Shown: piece after piece, positions 45,602-54,662 of the stretch
Layout: each line of letters starts with the position of its first letter
Position numbering within the stretch: the first letter of the stretch is position 1
From: Bacillota bacterium
Lineage (GTDB): Bacteria > Bacillota > Clostridia > Lachnospirales > Lachnospiraceae
NCBI GenBank assembly: GCA_023439505.1
Contig: JAEXNR010000037.1
Coordinates: forward strand, 186,001 to 250,000
Direction of reading: 5' to 3'
Length of the DNA stretch: 64,000 bases
Position numbers and translations under genes: made by a program
Notes under the pieces: model-generated
Database searches by the model: none
Seen by the model: the letters and a program-made list of their open reading frames with translations, nothing else
What the model was told of the DNA's origin: nothing

Positions 45602-45666
45602 CAAGTTTGTGTCTGGCGCTGCTATCACAAACTTGTAACTATGTAATCAGCAGCGCAGAAATGAGG
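45602..45666 (+). ncRNA. Candidate pseudoknot leader of tpiA
   Basis: Stem a: CAAGTTTGTG (45602-45611) with CACAAACTTG (45626-45635), 10 perfect pairs. Stem b: GCGCTGCT (45616-45623), inside the loop of a, with AGCAGCGC (45649-45656), 8 perfect pairs. The order a-b-a'-b' is an H-type pseudoknot with linkers of 4, 2 and 13 bases. Strand b' runs into AGCGCAGAAATGAGG, which holds the ribosome binding site. A related leader precedes gpmI. I do not recognise a known riboswitch class. Confidence 0.55.
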
Positions 45667-45672
45667 AAAATT

Positions 45673-46419
45673 ATGCGTAAGAAAATTATTGCAGGCAATT
45701 GGAAGATGAATAAAACTCCCAGTGAAACTGTTACTTTAATTAACGAATTAAAGCCATTGGTAATTAACGAGGAAGCCGATGTTATATTTTGTGTTCCTTC
45801 TATATCGTTGACAACGGCCCTGGAAGCGGTAAAGGGAACTAATATTGCAATTGGTGCCCAGAATATGTACTATGAGGAAAGTGGTGCTTATACCGGAGAA
45901 ATTGCACCTAATATGTTGACTGACATTGGTGTAAAATATGTAATCATTGGTCACTCTGAAAGAAGAGAATACTTTGCTGAAACCAATGAGACAGTGAATA
46001 AAAAAGTAATAAAGGCATTTGAACATGGAATTACGCCTATCATTTGCTGTGGTGAAACCTTAATTCAGAGAGAACAGGGAATTACCATTGATTTTGTTCG
46101 CCAGCAGATCAAAATTGCTTTCTTAAACGTAACACCGGATCAGGCGAAAACCGCAGTCATCGCTTATGAACCAATCTGGGCAATCGGAACAGGTAAGGTT
46201 GCAACGACTGAACAGGCAGAAGAAGTTTGTAAAGCAATTCGTGAGTGCATTGCGCAGATCTACGATGCTCCAACGGCAGAAGCAATCAGAATACAGTACG
46301 GCGGCAGTGTTACAGCAGCCAGTGCGTCAGATTTATTCTCCCAGGATAATATTGATGGCGGTTTGGTAGGCGGTGCAAGCCTGAAAGCTGATTTTGGTAA
46401 CATAGTGAATTATAAATAA
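45673..46419 (+). CDS. tpiA: Triosephosphate isomerase
   Basis: 248 residues from ATG 45673 (MRKKIIAGNWKMNKT); the GAGG of the leader box lies seven bases upstream. Catalytic His in IIGHSERREYF and Glu in YEPIWAIGTGK; phosphate loop IQYGGSVT. It interconverts DHAP and glyceraldehyde 3-phosphate. Expression may be set by the pseudoknot-like leader. Confidence 0.98.
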   Translation: MRKKIIAGNWKMNKTPSETVTLINELKPLVINEEADVIFCVPSISLTTALEAVKGTNIAIGAQNMYYEESGAYTGEIAPNMLTDIGVKYVIIGHSERREYFAETNETVNKKVIKAFEHGITPIICCGETLIQREQGITIDFVRQQIKIAFLNVTPDQAKTAVIAYEPIWAIGTGKVATTEQAEEVCKAIRECIAQIYDAPTAEAIRIQYGGSVTAASASDLFSQDNIDGGLVGGASLKADFGNIVNYK

Positions 46420-46436
46420 TCAGATCCATTTACTTT

Positions 46437-46465
46437 AGGCAGGACTCATTATCCTGTCTGAGGTT
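46437..46465 (+). terminator. Weak hairpin after tpiA
   Basis: AGGCAGGA (46437-46444) pairs with TCCTGTCT (46452-46459; one G-U), followed by GAGGTTTTG. A poor T-run makes termination partial at best. Confidence 0.4.
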
Positions 46466-46565
46466 TTGTAAATACTTCAGGTATTTATGATAGACAATTG
46501 AACCGTGATGCAGAGTAGAGGCGAAGTAAAAAGAATGCAAGGAAAAAGCACTTTCCCTTAGCGAT

Positions 46566-46624
46566 TTTGTGTCTTCGCTGCGTACACAGACTTTAGAAGC
46601 GCATAAAGCAGCGCAGAAATGAGG
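46566..46624 (+). ncRNA. Candidate pseudoknot leader of gpmI
   Basis: Stem a: TTTGTGT (46566-46572) with ACACAGA (46584-46590), 7 pairs including one G-U. Stem b: CGCTGC (46576-46581) with GCAGCG (46608-46613), 6 pairs. Linkers are 3, 2 and 17 bases, the same geometry as the tpiA leader, and the element ends in the identical box AGCGCAGAAATGAGG with the ribosome binding site. Confidence 0.52.
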
Positions 46625-46629
46625 AGAAT

Positions 46630-48171
46630 ATGAGCAAAAAACCTACAGTATTAATGATCTTGGATGGATATGGTTTAAATGAGAAGACGCAGGGTAATGC
46701 AATTGCTGAAGCCAAAAAACCGGTGATGGATAGATTAATGAAAGAATATCCTTTTGTAAAGGGGTATGCAAGCGGTATGGCTGTTGGTTTACCTGACGGA
46801 CAAATGGGTAACTCCGAGGTTGGACATATTAATATGGGAGCCGGTCGTATTGTATATCAGGAGTTAACCAGGATCACAAAGGAAATCCAGGATAAAACGT
46901 TCTTCCAAAATGCGGCCTTACTGGCAGCAATTGATAATTGTAAGAGAAATGGTTCCGATCTTCATTTATTCGGACTATTATCTGATGGTGGTGTACATAG
47001 CCACAACACCCATTTATATGGATTATTAGAATTAGCAAAACAACAGGGTCTGAGCAATGTATATGTTCATGCGTTTCTGGATGGAAGAGATACACCTCCG
47101 GCTTCCGGAAAAGGTTTTGTTGAACAATTATGGGAGAAGATGAATAACCTTGGTATCGGTAAAATTGCAACGGTTATGGGACGTTACTATGTAATGGATC
47201 GTGATAATCGTTGGGATAGAGTAGAGAAAGCATATCGTGCCATGGCAGAAGGAATCGGGGAGACGGCGGACAGTGCTGTTGCAGCGGTTCAAAATTCCTA
47301 TGATGCAGAAAAATTTGATGAATTTGTATTACCCACAGTAGTATTGGAAGAGGGGAAACCAACCGCTTCTATTAAGGATAAGGATTCCGTTATCTTCTTC
47401 AACTTCAGACCCGACAGAGCAAGAGAAATCACCAGAGCATTCTGTGATGATGCGTTCACAGGCTTTGCAAGAGAAAAGAGATTAGAGCTCACTTATGTCT
47501 GCTTCTCAGAGTATGATATTACCATCCCGAATAAATTAGTGGCCTTTCATAAAATCAGTATTGATAACACATTTGGCCAGTTTTTAGCAAAAAATCATAA
47601 AACACAGCTTCGTCTGGCTGAAACGGAGAAATATGCACATGTGACTTTCTTCTTTAATGCCGGCGTGGAGGTTCCAAATGAAGGTGAAGAAAGAATTCTC
47701 GTAAGTTCTCCCAAGGTTGCAACTTATGATTTGCAGCCCGAAATGAGCGCTTTTAAAGTGGCAGAGCATCTGGCAGAAGCAATTAAGTCTTTAAAATATG
47801 ATGTGATTGTTGTGAACTTTGCTAATCCGGATATGGTTGGACATACCGGTATTGAAAATGCAGCAATTAAAGCAATCGAGACGGTGGATGAATGCGTTGG
47901 AAAGGCAGTGGATGCTTTATTATCTGTGGATGGTCAGATGTTTATCTGTGCAGATCATGGAAATGCAGAGCAATTAATCGATTATACAACCAATGAGCCC
48001 TTTACAGCTCATACAACCAATCCGGTTCCATTCATGTTGATCAATTACGACCAGGAATATACCTTAGCAGAGGATGGCTGTCTTGCTGATATTATCCCTA
48101 CCTTGATTGATATGATGGGTATGACAAAGCCGGAACAGATGACCGGAAAATCCCTATTAATAAAGAAATAA
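46630..48171 (+). CDS. gpmI: Cofactor-independent phosphoglycerate mutase
   Basis: 513 residues, the usual length. Metal and active-site residues: LMILDGYGLNE, the phosphoserine site MGNSEVGHINMGAG, HAFLDGRDTPP, and CADHGNAEQL near the C-terminus. It converts 3- to 2-phosphoglycerate using Mn. The start follows GAGGAG of the leader box. It completes the glycolytic cluster; an enolase gene is not in the window. Confidence 0.98.
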   Translation: MSKKPTVLMILDGYGLNEKTQGNAIAEAKKPVMDRLMKEYPFVKGYASGMAVGLPDGQMGNSEVGHINMGAGRIVYQELTRITKEIQDKTFFQNAALLAAIDNCKRNGSDLHLFGLLSDGGVHSHNTHLYGLLELAKQQGLSNVYVHAFLDGRDTPPASGKGFVEQLWEKMNNLGIGKIATVMGRYYVMDRDNRWDRVEKAYRAMAEGIGETADSAVAAVQNSYDAEKFDEFVLPTVVLEEGKPTASIKDKDSVIFFNFRPDRAREITRAFCDDAFTGFAREKRLELTYVCFSEYDITIPNKLVAFHKISIDNTFGQFLAKNHKTQLRLAETEKYAHVTFFFNAGVEVPNEGEERILVSSPKVATYDLQPEMSAFKVAEHLAEAIKSLKYDVIVVNFANPDMVGHTGIENAAIKAIETVDECVGKAVDALLSVDGQMFICADHGNAEQLIDYTTNEPFTAHTTNPVPFMLINYDQEYTLAEDGCLADIIPTLIDMMGMTKPEQMTGKSLLIKK

Positions 48172-48222
48172 TTGGATTTATTGTAAAATGGTATGGGTCT
48201 TACAACATGTACGAAAATGTTA

Positions 48223-48251
48223 TTGAAATAATTTCTAAAGTATGGTAGAAT
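48223..48251 (+). promoter_or_regulatory. Candidate sigma-A promoter of secG
   Basis: TTGAAA (48223-48228), 17 bases, TAGAAT (48246-48251), about 30 bases before the secG start. Confidence 0.7.
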
Positions 48252-48279
48252 AGGCGTAGTGTTTTAGGAGGTGTAATCA

Positions 48280-48519
48280 GTGGATATACTTAAGGTTATC
48301 GTTCAAATCATATATATTTTGGTTTGTATCGTGTTAGCAGTCATTATTTTAAGACAAGAAGGAAAGACAATGGGTTTATCCGGAACTTTAACCGGTACAT
48401 CAGAAACCTATTGGAGCAGAAACAAAGGTCGTTCTAAAGAGGGTATGTTAGAGAATGTAACGAAGGCTTTAGCAGCAGCATTTATTATACTCTCCGTTGT
48501 ATTAAATCTGAAATGGTAA
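48280..48519 (+). CDS. secG: Preprotein translocase subunit SecG
   Basis: 79 residues, GTG start behind AGGAGG. Two membrane helices (about residues 3-22 and 58-76) around the conserved QEGKTMGLSGTLTG loop. It is an accessory subunit of SecYEG. The secG-rnr-smpB order matches B. subtilis except that no yvaK-type esterase lies between. A strong terminator follows. Confidence 0.95.
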   Translation: MDILKVIVQIIYILVCIVLAVIILRQEGKTMGLSGTLTGTSETYWSRNKGRSKEGMLENVTKALAAAFIILSVVLNLKW

Positions 48520-48531
48520 GATAAGAAATTG

Positions 48532-48560
48532 AAACACTCTGGATTCCAGAGTGTTTTTTT
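48532..48560 (+). terminator. Terminator after secG
   Basis: AAACACTCTGG (48532-48542) pairs perfectly with CCAGAGTGTTT (48546-48556) around ATT, followed by TTTT. Confidence 0.94.
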
Positions 48561-48665
48561 ATGCGATAGATTTTTGCGGAATCATCGTTAGTTTTTAAAA
48601 TTATTATTTAAAATAAGTAATTTATGGTATACTAATTAATAAATGCTTGAATTTAGGAGAAGTCA

Positions 48666-50828
48666 ATGAAAGTGAAACATGAGAATAATCATAAGATAGA
48701 GAAAGAAGTTATAGAAGAAAAGAAAAGAATGCTGGAAGATTTTTTTGACAGCAAAGAATATAAGCCCATGCGTTTCAAAGACATTGCCGGATTATTACAG
48801 GTTCCCAGGGATGCTAAGAATGATTTGAAGGAAATACTGGATCAGATGATCTCTCAGGGCAAACTTATGCTGGACCAGCAGGGCAGATATAAAGTACCGG
48901 GTGATAATGTTAAGGTCGGAACCTTTTCCGGGACCCAGAGAGGATTTGGATTTGTTGCTTTGGAGGGAGAAACGCAGGATATCTTTATTCCGGAAGTGGC
49001 AACAAAAGGAGCACTTCACGGGGATAAGGTCATGGTAATCGTGAAAGAGGAACAGACGGGAAAAAGAAAAGAAGGCGCCATAGTAAATATCATAGAACGG
49101 GGCAAGAACGAGATTGTTGGCACCTTTGAGAAGAATAAAAGTTACGGTTTTGTGCGTCCTGATAATCAGAAGTTCGGCAGTGATATCTTTATTCCGAAGG
49201 ATTGTACCATGGGTGCGGTAACCGGCCATAAGGTGGTCGTTAAGATTACCAGTTACGGAAATCCCTCCCAGAACCCGGAGGGTAAGGTGATTGAAATTCT
49301 GGGTCATATCAATGATCCGGAGGTAGATATCATGTCGGTGGTTAAGGCCTATGATCTGCCGGTGGACTTCCCTCAGGATGTCATGAGGCTGCTGGATGTT
49401 ATACCGGAAGAAATAGGGGAAAAAGAGGTTCAAAACCGTATGGATATCAGAGGACTTCAGACGGTGACCATAGACGGTGAGGATGCCAAGGATCTGGATG
49501 ATGCAATTACCCTTACCAAAGAAGGAGAACTCTATCATCTTGGTGTGCATATTGCCGATGTAACCCATTATGTAAAAGAGGAGGCTGCACTTGATAAGGA
49601 GGCACTGAAACGCGGAACCAGCGTCTATCTGGTTGACAGAGTCATTCCCATGCTTCCCCACAAACTATCCAATGGGATCTGTTCTTTGAATGAAGGGGTT
49701 GACAGACTGGCACTCAGCTGCTTTATGGATATCGATTCTAAGGGAACAGTTACCGGTCATAGGATTGCAGAGACGGTAATCAAGAGCAACCGGCGCATGA
49801 CCTATACCAGTGTGGCTAAGATTGTGGATGGAAAGGACGAGGAAGAGTCAGCGAAATACGAGGAATTGGTACCCATGTTTTATCTGATGCAAGAGCTGGC
49901 TGAAATATTGCGTGAGAGAAGACATAAGCGGGGATCCATTAATTTCGATTTTCCGGAGAGTAAGATTATCGTGGATAGCAAGGGTAAGCCCATAGAGGTA
50001 AAACCTTATGAGAGAAATAAAGCGACTAAAATTATTGAGGAATTTATGCTGATCGCCAATGAGACCATCGCAGAAGATTTCTTCTGGCAGGAGGTTCCGT
50101 TCCTCTATCGAACCCATGACAATCCGGACGAAGAGAAGATTAAGAAGCTTGGTATCTTCATCAACAATTTCGGATATAGCATTAAGATTGGGCAGGATGA
50201 GATCCATCCCAAGGAATTACAGAAGCTGCTGATTAAGGTAGAGGATACTCCGGAAGAAGCATTGATCAGCAGATTGACCCTTCGTTCCATGAAACAGGCA
50301 AAATATACGGTGTCAAATACAGGACATTTCGGGCTTTCCGCCAAGTATTACTGTCATTTCACCTCTCCCATCAGACGATATCCGGATCTTCAGATTCACA
50401 GAATTATTAAGGAGAATCTGGCAGGTAAGATGGGAGAGAATCGTAGAGAACATTATGATAAAATCCTGAATGAAGTAGCGAATCATTCCAGCAGAACGGA
50501 ACGTAGAGCGGATGAGGCGGAGCGTGAGGTAGAGAAGCTGAAAAAGGTGGAATATATGAGCCAGCGTATCGGCGAAACATTTGAAGGCGTCATCTCGGGT
50601 GTCACATCCTGGGGGCTTTATGTAGAGCTTCCCAATACCATTGAAGGGATGGTAAGAGTGACGGAGATGAAGGATGATTACTATATCTATGACGAAGAGC
50701 GTTATCAAATGATCGGAGAGCATACAAGAAAGATTTATAAATTAGGACAGAAGGTTACCGTCGAGGTATTAAGCACAGATAAAATTATGCGAACCATTGA
50801 TTTCGCATTGTTGGAGGTTGAAGAGTAA
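48666..50828 (+). CDS. rnr: Ribonuclease R
   Basis: 720 residues. N-terminal winged-helix (about residues 20-80), two cold-shock domains (GTQRGFGFVALEGETQDIFIP and KSYGFVRPDNQKFGSDIFIP), the RNB catalytic domain with DAKDLDDAITL (Mg-binding aspartates), and a C-terminal S1 domain (FEGVISGVTSWGLYVELP). A 3'-5' exonuclease that degrades structured and non-stop mRNAs and works with tmRNA-SmpB. The stop is 12 bases before smpB. Confidence 0.97.
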   Translation: MKVKHENNHKIEKEVIEEKKRMLEDFFDSKEYKPMRFKDIAGLLQVPRDAKNDLKEILDQMISQGKLMLDQQGRYKVPGDNVKVGTFSGTQRGFGFVALEGETQDIFIPEVATKGALHGDKVMVIVKEEQTGKRKEGAIVNIIERGKNEIVGTFEKNKSYGFVRPDNQKFGSDIFIPKDCTMGAVTGHKVVVKITSYGNPSQNPEGKVIEILGHINDPEVDIMSVVKAYDLPVDFPQDVMRLLDVIPEEIGEKEVQNRMDIRGLQTVTIDGEDAKDLDDAITLTKEGELYHLGVHIADVTHYVKEEAALDKEALKRGTSVYLVDRVIPMLPHKLSNGICSLNEGVDRLALSCFMDIDSKGTVTGHRIAETVIKSNRRMTYTSVAKIVDGKDEEESAKYEELVPMFYLMQELAEILRERRHKRGSINFDFPESKIIVDSKGKPIEVKPYERNKATKIIEEFMLIANETIAEDFFWQEVPFLYRTHDNPDEEKIKKLGIFINNFGYSIKIGQDEIHPKELQKLLIKVEDTPEEALISRLTLRSMKQAKYTVSNTGHFGLSAKYYCHFTSPIRRYPDLQIHRIIKENLAGKMGENRREHYDKILNEVANHSSRTERRADEAEREVEKLKKVEYMSQRIGETFEGVISGVTSWGLYVELPNTIEGMVRVTEMKDDYYIYDEERYQMIGEHTRKIYKLGQKVTVEVLSTDKIMRTIDFALLEVEE

Positions 50829-50840
50829 GTGGGGGAAAAT

Positions 50841-51293
50841 ATGAAATTAATTGCCAATAATAAAAAGGCATATTTTGATTATTTTATTGAGGATAAGTAT
50901 GAGGCTGGAATCGCGCTTCATGGAACAGAGGTAAAATCCCTTCGAATGGGAAAGTGCAGTGTAAAAGAGTCTTTCATCAGAATTGAGAACGGGGAATTGT
51001 TCCTTTATAATATGCATATCAGTCCTTATGAGAAGGGAAATATATTCAACAAGGATCCGCTGCGGGTCAGAAAATTATTAATGCATAAGTTTCAGATTAA
51101 TAAAATATCCGGTCAGCTGGCACAAAAAGGTTTTACTTTGGTGCCCCTTTCCATATATTTTAAAGGGAGTCTCGTGAAGATGGAGGTAGGTCTTGCAAGA
51201 GGTAAAAAGTTGTATGACAAACGGGATGTAATTGCTAAGAAGGACCAGCGCCGGGAAGCCGAAAAGGAATTTAAAGTTAAAAATTTGTATTAA
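50841..51293 (+). CDS. smpB: SsrA-binding protein SmpB
   Basis: 150 residues from ATG 50841 behind GGGGG; GTG 50829 is a less likely start. Family signatures: IANNKKAYFDYFIED, GIALHGTEVKSLR, and the basic tail KLYDKRDVIAKKDQRREAEK. It carries tmRNA to stalled ribosomes. Its RNA partner ssrA, next door in B. subtilis, lies almost 11 kb downstream here. Confidence 0.97.
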   Translation: MKLIANNKKAYFDYFIEDKYEAGIALHGTEVKSLRMGKCSVKESFIRIENGELFLYNMHISPYEKGNIFNKDPLRVRKLLMHKFQINKISGQLAQKGFTLVPLSIYFKGSLVKMEVGLARGKKLYDKRDVIAKKDQRREAEKEFKVKNLY

Positions 51294-51347
51294 ACGGAAA
51301 TAATAAATTGACTTTGTTAAAAAATTAATTTTTATTTGGAATCCGGC

Positions 51348-51376
51348 TTGACACGGGTAAAATATTTATGTATTAT
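51348..51376 (+). promoter_or_regulatory. Strong promoter between smpB and the AraC-type gene
   Basis: TTGACA (51348-51353), exactly 17 bases, TATTAT (51371-51376). Only 15 bases separate it from a terminator hairpin, so its transcript would be short unless read-through occurs. Confidence 0.65.
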
Positions 51377-51391
51377 ATGTGAAAACAAACG

Positions 51392-51429
51392 AAGGCGTTA
51401 TGCTTAGGCATAATTGCCTTTATTTTTTT
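51392..51429 (+). terminator. Terminator hairpin downstream of that promoter
   Basis: AAGGCG-TTATGC (51392-51403) pairs with GCATAA-TT-GCCTT (51408-51420), followed by TATTTTTTT. It may end rnr-smpB, or attenuate the AraC-type gene. Confidence 0.85.
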
Positions 51430-51490
51430 AAGTGTAACAGTTTATGAGGATTAATTTTGAACCAGGATATCATTTGAGGGAGTGATTGGA

Positions 51491-52246
51491 ATGAACATGA
51501 AAACGTTCTGTATCAAACAAAATATTGCCTATAAGGAAATAAAGGTGAACAATCCTGTATTTATGAAATTCTATGAAATTAATAATCCTGAAAATCAAGA
51601 GATTATTGCGATTCCGGATGGATGTGTAGATATCGAATTTGTTTGGAAGGGGGATGAGGCAGGTGCATATGTCTGCGGAAGTCTGTTAAATGGCACAATA
51701 TCCAGAATCGGAACTTATGACCGGTGTTTTGGGATCAAATTTCATCCCGGAATTATCCCGGATTGTTTTAAAAGCAGTATGAAGTTCATCATTAATAACC
51801 GCTGTGAGCTGAAGGAGTTTATGAAGTTTGAAGGCATGGAGGAAGCACTAAGCGGGAAGAAAAGTCTGGAAGATAAGGTGGACTTTTTCATAGAGCACTT
51901 TAATCAGACAAAAATGCCGGAACCTAATATTATCACTACCTATGTGATACAAAAGGTAAGGGAAGAATCGGGGTTGATTAACGTGAAGGAGCTGATTGAT
52001 ACCATTGGATACAGCCACTGCTATACCGACCGGGTTTTCAAAGACTATGTGGGGGTTTCAATTAAGAAATATGCCAGTATTATCAGATTACAGGAAGCAA
52101 TCGATATCATCAGAGAGAAGAAAGCGGATGAAGTATATGACCGGCTGGGATATTACGATCAGGCCCACTTTATCCATGATTTTAAACGTTTTACATCGAT
52201 TACGCCCAATGCCTTATCTAAAATGAATGAAATTTGTATTGTATAA
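51491..52246 (+). CDS. AraC-family transcriptional regulator (DUF6597-type N-terminus)
   Basis: 251 residues from ATG 51491 (GAGGGAG upstream). The N-terminal part, AIPDGCVDIEFVWKG to GIKFHPGIIPDC, resembles the DUF6597 sensor domain; the C-terminal HTH_18 domain has IDTIGYSHCYTDRVFKDYVG and YDRLGYYDQAHFIHDFKRF. It precedes the polyamine-type transporter operon on the same strand and is its likely regulator. A terminator separates the two. Confidence 0.9.
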   Translation: MNMKTFCIKQNIAYKEIKVNNPVFMKFYEINNPENQEIIAIPDGCVDIEFVWKGDEAGAYVCGSLLNGTISRIGTYDRCFGIKFHPGIIPDCFKSSMKFIINNRCELKEFMKFEGMEEALSGKKSLEDKVDFFIEHFNQTKMPEPNIITTYVIQKVREESGLINVKELIDTIGYSHCYTDRVFKDYVGVSIKKYASIIRLQEAIDIIREKKADEVYDRLGYYDQAHFIHDFKRFTSITPNALSKMNEICIV

Positions 52247-52308
52247 CTTTTTACAATTAATTTTCAAAAGATGAAGATATAATTCCTTTATCAATAAACG
52301 GGAAGGCA

Positions 52309-52347
52309 AAGCCGCTTTGAACAATCATTGTTTGAAGCGGCTTTTTT
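52309..52347 (+). terminator. Terminator between the AraC-type gene and the transporter operon
   Basis: AAGCCGCTT (from 52309) pairs with AAGCGGCTT, extended by a TGAACA/TGTTTG stem with G-U pairs, followed by TTTTTT ending at 52347. Confidence 0.9.
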
Positions 52348-52407
52348 CGTACATAAGTAATTGAGAATGAGAAGAGAAGAGAAAAAAGAGGATAGAACGG
52401 AGCGTGA

Positions 52408-53487
52408 ATGCGAATGGGAGCAAATATTAAATTAACGAATGTTTTCAAAAGCTATGGGTTTGTTGATGTAATCAAAAATGTAAATATTGAAATTGACGAT
52501 GGAGATTTTTTAACAATCCTTGGTCCCAGCGGTGCCGGTAAGACAACACTGCTCAAAATGATCGCAGGCTTTGAAAACACGACAGAAGGGAATATCTATA
52601 TCGATCATGAAGATATCGTTAAAAAGCCGATTCATAAAAGAAATATCGGAATGCTGTTTCAAAATTATGCGCTATTTCCACATATGACCGTGCAGGAAAA
52701 TATTGAATTCCCGCTAAATCTTCGTCATATTCCAAAAGAAGAGAAGAAAAAAAGAGTTGCACAGATGCTGGAGAAGGTAAAGTTAGGAGAATACGCGAAG
52801 AGATATCCGAGAGAACTGTCCGGCGGACAACAGCAGCGTGTCGGACTGGCAAGAGCATTGGTATTTAATCCACCGGTTCTGTTACTGGATGAGCCGATGT
52901 CCGCACTTGATAAACAGCTGAGAAAGCATATGCAGCTGGAAGTCAAGGATATTCATAATGACCTTGGTCTTACTACTATCTCAGTAACCCATGATCAGGA
53001 AGAAGCTCTTACCATGGCAACGAAGGTATGTGTCATGAAAGATGGCATGATTGAACAGATTGCATCGCCGGTTGAGATTTATGAAAGACCAAAATCAGTA
53101 TTTGTTGCAAAATTCATCGGAGAAGCGAATGTCATCGAATGTCCGGTAATCAGGGCTGATGCGTCAAGTCTGGATGTGAAACTATATGATGCATTCCAGG
53201 TAACATTACCCCAGGGGCAGTTGAAATACACCATGGGAAATCATATTTTTATGGTAATCAGACCGGAGAAGGTAAAGGTAGTGGAGGAATCCTTTCCGGG
53301 TCTTAAATTGAAGGCAAAGATTGAACAGGCAGTATATGTTGGTGATGTGATGAAGCTTAAGGTCAGACTGGAATGCGGCAAAAGCATGAAGGTGAAGGTA
53401 TTTACCCAGTATTCCCTTTCCTTAAATGTTGGTGATATGATCACCGTCGGTATACTGGAGGAAGATATGGTTTTGGTTGGAGCATAA
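52408..53487 (+). CDS. Polyamine-type ABC importer ATP-binding protein (PotA-like)
   Basis: 359 residues. Walker A GPSGAGKTT, signature LSGGQQQRVGLARAL, Walker B VLLLDEPMSALD, switch His in SVTHDQEEA, then a C-terminal TOBE domain (about residues 235-355). The start at 52408 follows GGAG. It energises uptake with the permeases encoded downstream. Substrates of this group include spermidine, putrescine and related amines; which one is not decided by sequence. Confidence 0.94.
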   Translation: MRMGANIKLTNVFKSYGFVDVIKNVNIEIDDGDFLTILGPSGAGKTTLLKMIAGFENTTEGNIYIDHEDIVKKPIHKRNIGMLFQNYALFPHMTVQENIEFPLNLRHIPKEEKKKRVAQMLEKVKLGEYAKRYPRELSGGQQQRVGLARALVFNPPVLLLDEPMSALDKQLRKHMQLEVKDIHNDLGLTTISVTHDQEEALTMATKVCVMKDGMIEQIASPVEIYERPKSVFVAKFIGEANVIECPVIRADASSLDVKLYDAFQVTLPQGQLKYTMGNHIFMVIRPEKVKVVEESFPGLKLKAKIEQAVYVGDVMKLKVRLECGKSMKVKVFTQYSLSLNVGDMITVGILEEDMVLVGA

Positions 53488-53569
53488 CCATGAAAGAAGT
53501 AGCAGGTATCTAAGTCTAAAGCAAATTGAATATCATTTGTTTTATATAAAGAAAGTAGGAGGAATGAAT

Positions 53570-54649
53570 ATGAGAAAATCTAAAAAGGTGTTAGCTCTGT
53601 TATTATCCGCTGCAATGCTGGTATCACTGGCTGCTTGTTCCAAAGAGAGCAAGGATACATCCGCAGGCGGAGGTAAAAAATGGGAAGGCAAGACCCTTGT
53701 AGTATGCAGCTGGGGTGGAGCAATTCAGGAGGCGCAAAAGAAGACGATATTTGATAAATTTGCCGAAGAGTACGGTTGTACGGTAGTAGATGAGACCGAT
53801 CCGGATCCGGCAAAAATCAAAACTATGGTTGACTCAGGCAACATGGAAATTGATGTTTGGGATGTTGACTCCGACTTTGTACCAAGAGGAATCGCTCAGG
53901 ATTTATTTGAAAAGCTGGATTTCAATGTCATCAGCAAAGATGGCTTAATTGAAAATTTCATTACGGATTACTCGGTGCCTTCCGAAGTATCGACACTTTG
54001 TATCAGCTGGAATACCAATGCAATTACCGATGGACCTAAGACCTGGGCAGAGTTCTGGGACACAACCAAATATCCGGGTAAGAGAACCCTATATCAGAAT
54101 CCGATGTCAATGTTTGAAGCAGTTTTATTGGCAGATGGTGTGGCACCGGCAGATATGTATCCGCTGGATGTTGACCGTGTTTTCAAATTCCTGGATGCAC
54201 ATAAATCTGATATTTTAGCTTTCTGGGGAAGCGGTGCGGAATCTGTTGAATTAGTAACCGGGGGTGATGCAGTTCTTGGCTCCGTATGGGGCGGCCGCGT
54301 AATTGCAGCACAAAAGGACGGTCAAAACATCGAGAAAGAAATCAATGAAGCAATTCTTGCAGGCGACTCCTGGGTAATCGGCAAAGGCTCCAAGAATGTA
54401 GAAATGGCGCAGGACTTCATAGCATTTGCAACAAAGCCCGAGACAATCGCAGCATATGCCGTAGAATATCCCGGTAATGCACCTGCAAATACAAAATCAT
54501 ATGATTTAATGACCAAAGATCAGATTGCAACGCTGGCATCTAATCCGGATAAAGCAAAGACACAGCTTTTAATAGATGTTAACTGGTGGTTTGAGAACTA
54601 TGATGATGTTTATAACCGTTTCCAGGAATGGAAGCTTACCATGCAATAA
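53570..54649 (+). CDS. Extracellular solute-binding lipoprotein (PotD/polyamine type)
   Basis: 359 residues from ATG 53570, eight bases after AGGAGG. Signal with lipobox LAAC (Cys23), then a family-1 solute-binding fold: TLVVCSWGGAIQEAQKK, DVWDVDSDFVPRGIA, and GGDAVLGSVWGGRVIAA. It binds the amine or amino compound for the PotA/B/C-type transporter. It is followed by a long-range inverted repeat before the permease genes, a common way to keep binding protein in excess. Confidence 0.93.
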   Translation: MRKSKKVLALLLSAAMLVSLAACSKESKDTSAGGGKKWEGKTLVVCSWGGAIQEAQKKTIFDKFAEEYGCTVVDETDPDPAKIKTMVDSGNMEIDVWDVDSDFVPRGIAQDLFEKLDFNVISKDGLIENFITDYSVPSEVSTLCISWNTNAITDGPKTWAEFWDTTKYPGKRTLYQNPMSMFEAVLLADGVAPADMYPLDVDRVFKFLDAHKSDILAFWGSGAESVELVTGGDAVLGSVWGGRVIAAQKDGQNIEKEINEAILAGDSWVIGKGSKNVEMAQDFIAFATKPETIAAYAVEYPGNAPANTKSYDLMTKDQIATLASNPDKAKTQLLIDVNWWFENYDDVYNRFQEWKLTMQ

Positions 54650-54662
54650 ATCATAATCAGAG

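Noticed and set aside
48795..49661. Long minus-strand frame of 288 codons
   Set aside because: It lies wholly inside rnr, whose protein has all expected domains; the opposite frame has no recognisable motif.
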